Of a stretch of 16,933 nucleotides of DNA, positions 9,358-16,933 are shown piece after piece. Numbering within the stretch: position 1 is the stretch's first letter; the number at the start of each line of letters is the position of its first letter. The notes below the pieces were generated by a model. The model saw only the letters and a list, made by a program, of their open reading frames with translations. It had not been told where the DNA came from and did not search any database. The DNA comes from Pelomonas sp036401055 (GTDB lineage: Bacteria; Pseudomonadota; Gammaproteobacteria; Burkholderiales; Burkholderiaceae_C): the NCBI GenBank assembly GCA_036401055.1, contig DASWWC010000137.1, forward strand, positions 1 through 16,933. The letters are read 5' to 3'. Position numbers and translations under genes: made by a program.

Positions 9358-9759
9358 ATGTTTCGCACGCCCCTGATCCTCGGCCTTCTTGCCGGCATGG
9401 CCTGCGGCATCGCGCTCAGCAGCATCGCCCCTTCGGCCGCCGATCCCGCTCAGCTCGGACGCCTGGACCTGCGCGCCAGCTGCCCCCATTTCGCCGACCA
9501 GCTGGAGGCCGAGCTGGATGCCGTCTGGGCGCGTGAGCGCCTGTTCGGCGATGTGCAGGTGCAACTCGTGCTGGACGACGGCCGCGTGCAGTCCGTGCGG
9601 ACGCGCGGCCGGTTCGGCGTGCTGAACAGCGCGGTGCGCACTGCCGCCCAGCGCCTGTCCTGCGGCCCGCAAGCGCCGGCGGGCCGGCAGGTCTTCAGCT
9701 TCAACGTGAGCTTCATCGACCCCGACCGCACCCGCCGCGCCGACGTCGCCCGTCGCTAA
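9358..9759 (+). CDS. Small exported protein resembling a stand-alone TonB C-terminal-like domain
   Basis: The 133-residue product begins with a signal peptide (hydrophobic core about 5-22, likely cleavage after residue 27 or 28). The rest looks like a single small alpha/beta domain: VQVQLVLDDGRVQSVRTRG (66-84), then a helix with LNSAVRTAAQRLSC (89-102), then a final strand (about 110-120). Strand, DG turn, strand, helix with an AVR motif and a closing strand is the pattern of TonB C-terminal-like domains; the match is by pattern only. Cys42 and Cys102 could form a disulfide in the periplasm. AAGGA lies seven bases before the ATG. It starts 96 bases after the last ABC gene, so it may belong to that operon or have its own promoter, though I see no clear one. 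Its stop overlaps the stop of the convergent gene. Confidence 0.7.
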   Translation: MFRTPLILGLLAGMACGIALSSIAPSAADPAQLGRLDLRASCPHFADQLEAELDAVWARERLFGDVQVQLVLDDGRVQSVRTRGRFGVLNSAVRTAAQRLSCGPQAPAGRQVFSFNVSFIDPDRTRRADVARR

Positions 9760-10196
9760 TCGCGGACGGGGCTGAGCTGCACGCTGACGATCTTCCACGC
9801 GCCGCCGCGCTTCACGTAGACATCGATGTAGCGGTAGTGCGTGCTGAACGGCTGGCCTGCATGGCGGCCTGTCATGCGCGTGCGGCCGCTGATGAGCGCC
9901 GTGTCGCCGTAGACGCGCACCTCGAAATCCTCGACCGTGTACGGGTCCAGCTGCAGTTCCGGCGAGAGCAGGCCGGCGATGAAGCTGGCCTTCGTCTCCA
10001 CATTGCCACGCGCATCGATCTGGCGGAAGTCGTCCGCCATGTTGGCCTCGATCGCGGCGCGGTCCCGGGCGACGATGGCACGGTCCCAGGCGTCGGCCTG
10101 CGCCTTGAGCCGGGCGACAAGCGCATCCGCACCCGGCGCGGCCAACGCCGCCGCCGGCATGGCCAGCGCCGCCAGCACGGTGCGCCGCGCCGTCAT
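9756..10196 (-). CDS. Exported NTF2/SnoaL-like (DUF4440-type) protein
   Basis: The 146-residue product has a signal peptide (about 1-20, with an Arg-Arg pair at 4-5 and an Ala-rich end; Sec or possibly Tat). A mature domain of about 125 residues follows. It has the features of the NTF2-like fold: a first helix, WDRAIVARDRAAIEANMADDF (37-57, in part), then NVETKASFIAGL, then a beta sheet ending in HYRYIDVYVKRGGAWKIVSVQLSPV (in part). Such domains bind small molecules or act as hydrolases or isomerases; no function can be assigned here. The start overlaps the stop of the TetR gene (ATGA), so it is co-transcribed with the regulator. Its stop at 9756-9758 interlocks with that of the convergent gene. 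Confidence 0.8.
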   Translation of the reverse strand: MTARRTVLAALAMPAAALAAPGADALVARLKAQADAWDRAIVARDRAAIEANMADDFRQIDARGNVETKASFIAGLLSPELQLDPYTVEDFEVRVYGDTALISGRTRMTGRHAGQPFSTHYRYIDVYVKRGGAWKIVSVQLSPVRD

Positions 10197-10840
10197 GGCG
10201 CCAGGCTGAGACTGCGCCAGATGACGTCGGTCAGCAGCAGCCGGGCGCGCTCGAAATCGGCCTCGTCCAGCTGGGGCTTGCCCATGTACAGCGAGAACTG
10301 CGGCCCCAGGTCGGCATAGGCCTGGGTGGACGACCAGATCAGGAACATCAGGTGCGTGAAGTCCATGCGTCGGATCAGCCCCTCCTCGGCCCAGCGCTCG
10401 AAACGCGCCACGTCGGCGTGCAGCAGGGGCATGACCTGGGCCTTCAGCACGTCCTGGTAGCGCGGCGCGCCGGCCATGATCTCGCGCGTGAAGACGGCGT
10501 TGCCGCTGGGACGCTCGCGGCTGAAGCGCAGCTTGACGGCCACGTAGCTCTGGATGGCCGCCTGCGGCTCGGTGGCTTCGGCGATGGCCGTCATGCTGGC
10601 CATCCACTCGCCCATCACGCTGTCCAGCACGGCCAGGTAGAGGTCTTCCTTGCTGGGCCAGTGGTACAGCAGGTTCTGGCGCGACAGGTCCAGCGCGGAG
10701 GCGATGCTGTCCAGGCTGACCCCTTCGAACCCGAACCGCGCGAACTGCCGCTCGGCTTCGGTGAGGATGGCTTCCTGCTTGCGCAGGGTGGTGGCGCGGG
10801 GGGTGCGGGTCGCGGGAGCATTCACGGTCATGCACCACAT
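10193..10840 (-). CDS. TetR-family regulator, RutR-type
   Basis: The 215-residue protein has an N-terminal helix-turn-helix (FARFGFEGVSLDSIASALDL and NLLYHWPSKEDLYLAVL) and a C-terminal ligand domain with FTREIMAGAP and LIWSSTQAYADLGPQ. The NLLY-PSK-LY-AVL pattern, EM/IMAGAP and W-STQ-YAD are shared with Escherichia coli RutR, which senses uracil and controls pyrimidine degradation. The gene diverges from a reductive pyrimidine-degradation operon, so control of that operon, with uracil or thymine as the signal, is the likely role (inference). I chose the ATG at 10840 because AAGG lies five bases upstream; a TTG at 10858 would lie inside the palindrome at 10851-10870, and an ATG at 10831 lacks a good ribosome-binding site. 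Confidence 0.88.
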   Translation of the reverse strand: MWCMTVNAPATRTPRATTLRKQEAILTEAERQFARFGFEGVSLDSIASALDLSRQNLLYHWPSKEDLYLAVLDSVMGEWMASMTAIAEATEPQAAIQSYVAVKLRFSRERPSGNAVFTREIMAGAPRYQDVLKAQVMPLLHADVARFERWAEEGLIRRMDFTHLMFLIWSSTQAYADLGPQFSLYMGKPQLDEADFERARLLLTDVIWRSLSLAP

Positions 10841-10850
10841 TCTGACCTTG

Positions 10851-10870
10851 CGCACCAAGCGCTTGCTGCG
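10851..10870. promoter_or_regulatory. 20-bp near-perfect palindrome, candidate TetR/RutR-type operator
   Basis: CGCAcCAAGC and GCTTGcTGCG form an inverted repeat in which nine of ten positions pair, including the central 10-bp perfect palindrome CAAGCGCTTG. It lies 11-30 bases upstream of the TetR start codon and 69-88 bases upstream of preT, in the region shared by the two divergent units. TetR proteins bind palindromes of about this size next to their own gene. Its sequence differs from the RutR box of Escherichia coli (TTGACC-N4-GGTCAA), of which only one half, GGTCAA, is seen nearby at 10885-10890. Confidence 0.55.
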
Positions 10871-10881
10871 GGTTTTTACGC

Positions 10882-10910
10882 TTCGGTCAAGTTTTACAGG
10901 GCAGTAATGT
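10882..10910 (+). promoter_or_regulatory. Possible promoter of the pre operon
   Basis: TAATGT (10905-10910) is a fair -10 hexamer, and TTCGGT (10882-10887) lies 17 bases upstream as a poor -35. A poor -35 would suit a regulated promoter. The half-site GGTCAA (10885-10890) overlaps it. The call rests on weak hexamers. Confidence 0.3.
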
Positions 10911-10938
10911 TTGGCCCGTCATCCGCCAGGAGAATCCC

Positions 10939-12285
10939 GTGGACCTTGCCGATCTGAAGGCCGGCCGGCTTAGCGCCGACGACTACACGCGCCACTTTGC
11001 CGACGCCCATCCGCCGCTGAACCGCACCCAGGCGCTGATCGAGGCCGAACGCTGCTACTACTGCTACGCCGCGCCCTGCCAGACGGCCTGCCCCACGGGC
11101 ATCGACATTCCCGCCTTCATCCAGCGCGTGGCGCAGGACAACGTGCGCGGCGCGGCGGAGGCCATCCTGACGGCCAACCCGCTGGGCGGCATGTGCGCCC
11201 GCGTCTGCCCGACCGAGGTGCTGTGCGAGCAGGCCTGCGTGCGCAACACCAACGAGAGCAAGCCGGTGGAGATCGGCCTGCTGCAGCGCTACGCGGTGGA
11301 GGGTCACTTCGCCACTCCCGGAGCCCGGCCGTTGTTCGAACGCGCCACGCCGACCGGTCGGCGCGTGGCCGTCGTGGGCGCCGGGCCGGCCGGCCTGGCC
11401 GCAGCCCATGGGCTGGCACGCCGAGGCCATGACGTGGCGCTGTTCGATGCCCACGACAAGCTCGGCGGCCTCAACGAGTACGGCCTGGCCACCTACAAGG
11501 TGGCCGGCGGCTTCGCGCAGCAGGAAATCGACTGGCTGCTGTCCATCGGCGGCATCACGCCCCACCTGAACTGCCGGCTGGGCCGCGACATCACGCTGGA
11601 CGGCCTGCTGGCCCAGTACGACGCGGTCTTCCTGGGCCTGGGGCTGGCGGGCGTCAACGCGCTGGGCATGGCCGAGCCGGAGCTGCCAGGCCTGCGCGAT
11701 GCGGTGGACTTCATCGCCGAGCTGCGCCAGAGCGCGCCCGAGACCGTGGCGGTGGGGCGCCGCGTGGTGGTCATCGGCGGCGGCATGACGGCCGTGGACG
11801 CCGCCGTGCAGAGCAAGCTGCTGGGGGCGGAACAGGTCACCATGGTCTACCGCCGCGGGCCCGAGGGCTTGTCGGCCTCCACGCACGAGCAGCACTGGGC
11901 GCAGACGCATGGCGTCAGCATCCGCTGCTGGGCCCGGCCGCTGGCCGTGGAAGCCCAGGGCGGCGTGCTGCGCGGCATGCGCTTCGCGGCCACCAAGCTG
12001 GAGGGCGGCAAGCTCGTGGACACCGGCGAGCAGTTCTTCATCGAGGCCGACCTGGTGTTGCGCGCCATCGGCCAGAGCTTTGTCGCCGAGCCGGTGGGCG
12101 CAGCCATCGCGCTGGAGGCGGGCCGCATCAAGACCGACGCGCAGTTCCGCACCAGCGTCGCCCGCGTCTGGGCCGGCGGCGACTGCCGCCACGGCGGGCG
12201 CGACCTGACGGTGGAAGCCGTCGAGCAAGGCAAGCGCGCCGCCGAGTCCATTCACGCAGCCCTGACGGAGGTGGCCCATGGCTGA
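10939..12285 (+). CDS. preT: NAD-dependent dihydropyrimidine dehydrogenase, subunit PreT
   Basis: PreT is the NADH-oxidising, FAD- and iron-sulfur-containing subunit; with PreA it interconverts uracil or thymine and the 5,6-dihydro forms in the cytoplasm. The 448-residue product has the N-terminal cysteine set for two 4Fe-4S clusters (Cys39, 42, 47, 51 and Cys86, 90, 96, 100). It also has an FAD-binding GAGPAG (147-152), an NAD(P)-binding GGGMTAVD (280-287), and the C-terminal WAGGDCRHGGRDLTVEAVEQG (411-431, in part) typical of glutamate-synthase-small-subunit-like flavoproteins. The start is GTG with AGGAGA five bases upstream. It overlaps preA by eight bases, so the two subunits are coupled. 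It is divergent from the RutR-type regulator. Confidence 0.94.
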   Translation: MDLADLKAGRLSADDYTRHFADAHPPLNRTQALIEAERCYYCYAAPCQTACPTGIDIPAFIQRVAQDNVRGAAEAILTANPLGGMCARVCPTEVLCEQACVRNTNESKPVEIGLLQRYAVEGHFATPGARPLFERATPTGRRVAVVGAGPAGLAAAHGLARRGHDVALFDAHDKLGGLNEYGLATYKVAGGFAQQEIDWLLSIGGITPHLNCRLGRDITLDGLLAQYDAVFLGLGLAGVNALGMAEPELPGLRDAVDFIAELRQSAPETVAVGRRVVVIGGGMTAVDAAVQSKLLGAEQVTMVYRRGPEGLSASTHEQHWAQTHGVSIRCWARPLAVEAQGGVLRGMRFAATKLEGGKLVDTGEQFFIEADLVLRAIGQSFVAEPVGAAIALEAGRIKTDAQFRTSVARVWAGGDCRHGGRDLTVEAVEQGKRAAESIHAALTEVAHG

Positions 12286-13585
12286 CCTGAGCACCAACTT
12301 CCTGGGCATCCAAAGCCCCAACCCCTTCTGGCTGGCCTCGGCGCCGCCCACCGACAAGGAGGTCAACGTGCGCCGCGCCTTCGAGGCCGGCTGGGGCGGC
12401 GTGGTCTGGAAGACGCTGGGCGAGGACCCGCCGGTCGTCAACGTCAACGGCCCGCGCTACGCGACGCTGTGGAGCCAGGACCGCCGCGTCATCGGCTTCA
12501 ACAACATCGAGCTGATCACCGACCGGCCGCTGCAGACCAACCTGGACGAGATCGCCCGCGTGAAGCGCGACTTCCCGGACCGCGCCGTCGTGGTGTCGCT
12601 GATGGTGCCGGTCAACGAGCTGGCCTGGCGCAACATCCTGAGCCGCGTGGCCGACACCGGCGCCGACGGCGTGGAGCTGAACTTCGGCTGCCCGCACGGC
12701 ATGAGCGAGCGCGGCATGGGCTCGGCCGTGGGCCAGGTGCCGGAGTACATCCAGCAGGTGACGGAGTGGTGCAAGAAGCACACGAAGATGCCCGTCATCG
12801 TCAAGCTCACGCCCAACATCACCGACGTGCGCCACCCGGCGCGCGCGGCCAAGGCCGGCGGGGCCGATGCGGTCAGCCTGATCAACACGATCAATTCGGT
12901 CATGGGCGTGGACCTGGACCGCATGGTGATGAACCCGGTCACCGACGGCTGGGGCTCGCACGGCGGCTACTGCGGCCCGGCCGTCAAGCCCATCGCGCTG
13001 AACATGGTGGCCGAGATCGCCCGCGACCCCGCCACCGCCGGCCTGCCGCTGTCGGGCATAGGCGGCATCTCCACCTGGCGCGACGCGGCCGAGTTCATCG
13101 CCATGGGCTGCGGCACGGTGCAGGTGTGCACCGCCGCCATGGTCTACGGCTTCAAGATCGTGCAGGACATGTGCTCGGGCCTGTCCAACTTCATGGACGA
13201 AAAGGGCTACAAGACGCTGGACGACTTCCGCGGCCGCGCCGTGCCCAGCGTGAAGAACTGGAACCAGCTCAACCTGAACCACGTCGAGAAGGCCGTCATC
13301 CACCAAGGGACATGCATCCAGTGCGGCCGCTGCCACGTGGTCTGCGAGGACACCTCGCACCAGGCCATCTGGGCCACGAAAGACGGCCAGCGCCATTTCC
13401 ACGTCAACGAGGCGGAGTGCGTGGGCTGCAACTTGTGCGTGTCGATCTGCCCGGTCCCTGGCACCATCACGATGCGCGCGCTGCAGCCGGGCGAGACCGA
13501 TGCCCGCACGGGCCGCGTCATCGACGGCAGCAAGCTGAACTGGACCGAGCATCCGAACAACCCCATGCGGGCCGGGTGCGCCTGA
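12278..13585 (+). CDS. preA: NAD-dependent dihydropyrimidine dehydrogenase, subunit PreA
   Basis: PreA is the catalytic subunit with the FMN-binding dihydroorotate-dehydrogenase-like barrel (about 1-310), where the pyrimidine ring is reduced, and a C-terminal ferredoxin domain (about 335-400). The 435-residue product shows NFGCPHGMSERGMG (135-148), KLTPNITD (176-183) and SGIGGISTW (259-267). Its two 4Fe-4S motifs are Cys346-349-352-356 and Cys381-384-387-391. Aligned with the mammalian enzyme, the position of the active-site cysteine (in ACGQ) is Val151 here (SAVGQ); Escherichia coli PreA, from memory, also has Val there. mmsA starts 10 bases after its stop. Confidence 0.95.
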   Translation: MADLSTNFLGIQSPNPFWLASAPPTDKEVNVRRAFEAGWGGVVWKTLGEDPPVVNVNGPRYATLWSQDRRVIGFNNIELITDRPLQTNLDEIARVKRDFPDRAVVVSLMVPVNELAWRNILSRVADTGADGVELNFGCPHGMSERGMGSAVGQVPEYIQQVTEWCKKHTKMPVIVKLTPNITDVRHPARAAKAGGADAVSLINTINSVMGVDLDRMVMNPVTDGWGSHGGYCGPAVKPIALNMVAEIARDPATAGLPLSGIGGISTWRDAAEFIAMGCGTVQVCTAAMVYGFKIVQDMCSGLSNFMDEKGYKTLDDFRGRAVPSVKNWNQLNLNHVEKAVIHQGTCIQCGRCHVVCEDTSHQAIWATKDGQRHFHVNEAECVGCNLCVSICPVPGTITMRALQPGETDARTGRVIDGSKLNWTEHPNNPMRAGCA

Positions 13586-13595
13586 AGGAAACCTC

Positions 13596-15095
<1,500 letters not shown>

Positions 15096-15113
15096 CCTCA
15101 CCGGAAGCAGACC

Positions 15114-16544
15114 ATGACCGACCCCTCGCTGAGCAATCACGATCTCGTCCCCACGACATCCGCTCAGCGAACGTGGCGCTGGCGCGACTACGCCGCGCTG
15201 TGGGTGGGCATGGTGGTGTGCGTGCCGACGTACACGATGGCCAGCTCCATGCTGGACCAGGGCTTCAGCTGGCAGCAGGCCGTGGGCCTGGTGCTGCTGG
15301 CCAACCTCATCGTGCTGGTGCCCATGGTGCTGATCGGCCGCGTGGGTCCCAAGCACGGCATCCCGTTCCCGGTGCTGGCACGCGCCTCCTTCGGCGTGAA
15401 GGGTGCCAGCCTGCCGGCCGTGCTGCGCGGGCTGGTGGCCTGCGGCTGGTTCTCCATCAACTGCTACTTCGGCGCGCTGGCGCTGCACAGCTTTCTGAAC
15501 GTGCTGGGCTTGGGCCTCGCCGCACCGGCGCCGGGCGAGACCATCAGCACGTCGCAGCTCGCCTGCTTCATGGCCTTCTGGGCCGTGCACCTGTGGTTCA
15601 TCTGGCATGGCACCGAGTCCATCCGGCTGCTGGAGGTCATCGCCGCGCCGCTGATGGTGGCGGCGTCGCTCGCGCTGGTCGTCGCGCTGATGCTGCAGGT
15701 GCCCAGCGCCCAGCTGTTCGGCCTTCCGGCCAAGGAGGTGCCCGGCGGCCCGAAGTTCTGGGCCGCGCTGACCGGGCTGGTGGGCTTCTGGGCCACGCTG
15801 GCGCTGAACATCCCCGACTTCACCCGCTTCGCGAAGACGCAGCGCGACCAGACGCTGGGCCAGGCCCTCGGCCTGCCGCTGCCGATGGCGCTGTTCTCGA
15901 TGGTGGGCGTCATCGGCTTCTCGGCCAGCGCCATGCTGTACGGCAAGGCCGAGCTGTTCCCCGATGCGCTGCTGGCCAAGATGGGCCCGGTCGCCGCGGG
16001 CCTGGGGCTGCTGGTCATCCTGCTGGCCAACCTGACGACCAATGTGGCCGCCAACCTGGTGTCGCCCAGCTACGACTTCTCGCAGCTGGCGCCGAGCAAG
16101 ATCAGCTTCCGCACCGGCGGCCTGATCGCCGCCGTCATCGGCCTGGCCTTCATGCCCTGGAAGCTGCTCGCCACGTCTGGCGGCTATCTGTTCACCTGGC
16201 TGGGCGGCTACGGCACGCTGCTGGGCGCCATCGCCGGCATCCTGCTGACCGACTACTACCTGATCCGCCGCACCGAGCTGAACAGCGCCGACCTCTACCG
16301 CCGCGGCGGCGAGTACGAGTACAGCGGTGGCTGGAATATGCGCGCCATCGTCGCGCTGCTGGTCGGCGTGCTGCCCTGCCTGCCGGGCTATCTGGTGGTG
16401 TCGGGCGTGCTGGACAAGGCAGCGGTCGCGCCGGCCCTCGTCACGCTGTTCGACTTCGGCTGGTTCTTCAGCCTGGCAGTGGCCGGCACGGTCTATTTCT
16501 TCAGCATGCCGCGGCAGGCGGCTGCACAGGGAGCACACGCATGA
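15114..16544 (+). CDS. NCS1-family nucleobase:cation symporter
   Basis: The 476-residue inner-membrane protein has about twelve hydrophobic segments and the NCS1 signatures: GPKHGIPFPVLARASFG (78-94), VACGWFSINCYFG (108-120), LNIPDFTRFAKTQRDQ (231-246) and NLTTNVAANLVSPSYD (306-321). NCS1 proteins import uracil, cytosine, allantoin or hydantoins with sodium or protons. Its place between pyrimidine-degradation genes points to uracil, thymine or dihydropyrimidines as substrate, but related operons also use hydantoin, and the sequence alone cannot decide. GGAAG lies seven bases before the ATG. Its stop overlaps the next start as ATGA. Confidence 0.93.
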   Translation: MTDPSLSNHDLVPTTSAQRTWRWRDYAALWVGMVVCVPTYTMASSMLDQGFSWQQAVGLVLLANLIVLVPMVLIGRVGPKHGIPFPVLARASFGVKGASLPAVLRGLVACGWFSINCYFGALALHSFLNVLGLGLAAPAPGETISTSQLACFMAFWAVHLWFIWHGTESIRLLEVIAAPLMVAASLALVVALMLQVPSAQLFGLPAKEVPGGPKFWAALTGLVGFWATLALNIPDFTRFAKTQRDQTLGQALGLPLPMALFSMVGVIGFSASAMLYGKAELFPDALLAKMGPVAAGLGLLVILLANLTTNVAANLVSPSYDFSQLAPSKISFRTGGLIAAVIGLAFMPWKLLATSGGYLFTWLGGYGTLLGAIAGILLTDYYLIRRTELNSADLYRRGGEYEYSGGWNMRAIVALLVGVLPCLPGYLVVSGVLDKAAVAPALVTLFDFGWFFSLAVAGTVYFFSMPRQAAAQGAHA

Positions 16545-16933
16545 GCCTCTTGATCCGCGGCGCCATCGTCGTCAACGCCGACGCCGAATCGCGCACCGAT
16601 GTGCTGTGTGTCGACGGCCGCATCGCCGCGATGGGCGAGCGCGCCGTGCGCGAAGCACCGGCCGGCACCACCATGCTGGACGGCACCGGCCAGTACCTGA
16701 TCCCCGGCGGCATCGACCCGCACACCCACATGCAGCTGCCCTTCATGGGCACGGTCACGCAGGACGACTTCTTCACCGGCACCGCAGCAGGCCTGGCCGG
16801 CGGCACGACCAGCATCATCGACTTCGTCATCCCCAACCCGCAGCAGCCGCTGATGGACGCCTACCGCACCTGGCGCGGCTGGGCCGAGAAGGCGGCGAGC
16901 GACTACGCCTTCCATGTGGCCGTGACCTGGTGG
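16541..16933 (+). CDS. hydA: Dihydropyrimidinase (D-hydantoinase), N-terminal part (partial)
   Basis: The first 131 codons are present and the gene runs off the right edge; the family is about 460-500 residues. Dihydropyrimidinase opens dihydrouracil and dihydrothymine to N-carbamoyl-beta-amino acids using two metal ions. The visible part has the small N-terminal beta domain, PGGIDPHTHMQLPFMGT (55-71), with metal-ligand His61 and His63, and GGTTSIIDFV (87-96), all typical of the family. The start ATG overlaps the transporter stop (ATGA), so it is co-translated within the pyrimidine operon. The Lys that is carboxylated to bridge the metals lies beyond the edge. Confidence 0.93.
   Translation, partial: MSLLIRGAIVVNADAESRTDVLCVDGRIAAMGERAVREAPAGTTMLDGTGQYLIPGGIDPHTHMQLPFMGTVTQDDFFTGTAAGLAGGTTSIIDFVIPNPQQPLMDAYRTWRGWAEKAASDYAFHVAVTWW

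Overview
The window looks like chromosomal DNA from a high-GC betaproteobacterium, most likely Burkholderiales of the Rubrivivax/Leptothrix/Roseateles type. The reasons are the very strong G/C third-position bias, a methionine synthase that lacks its homocysteine domain, and an S-adenosylhomocysteine (SAH) riboswitch in front of it. This placement is inferred from gene content; no marker gene such as rRNA is present. There are no tRNAs, rRNAs, insertion sequences or CRISPR arrays.

Left block (1-3123, minus strand): the start of a membrane-anchored protein runs off the left edge. Next is metH, encoding the folate, B12 and reactivation domains of cobalamin-dependent methionine synthase. Two perfect hairpins lie after its stop, and a well-formed SAH riboswitch with a near-consensus -10 box lies in front. 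A degenerate HD-GYP-type protein (3124-4332, plus strand) diverges from it.

Middle block (4358-9759, plus strand): a compact operon starts with a YtrA-type GntR repressor. Its promoter carries three CTGTGyATAy repeats and a perfect palindrome that overlaps the start codon, and the mRNA looks nearly leaderless. It is followed by an ABC ATPase and its membrane partner, then an unusual 698-residue fusion of an acyltransferase-3 membrane domain to a second ABC ATPase, then a second ABC-2 permease. Most junctions are ATGA overlaps. This resembles envelope-stress or export operons controlled by YtrA regulators, but the fused acyltransferase adds a possible lipid or glycan modification step. A small exported TonB-C-like protein follows.

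Right block (9756-16933): a RutR-type TetR regulator and a small exported NTF2-like protein run leftwards. Diverging from them is a pyrimidine-degradation operon: preT and preA (dihydropyrimidine dehydrogenase), mmsA ((methyl)malonate-semialdehyde dehydrogenase), an NCS1 nucleobase transporter and the start of dihydropyrimidinase, which is cut by the right edge. Together they would import uracil or thymine, reduce it, open the ring and oxidise the semialdehyde end product to an acyl-CoA. Beta-ureidopropionase and the beta-alanine transaminase are not in the window. The shared 98-bp promoter region holds a 20-bp near-perfect palindrome, a good candidate operator for the TetR regulator.
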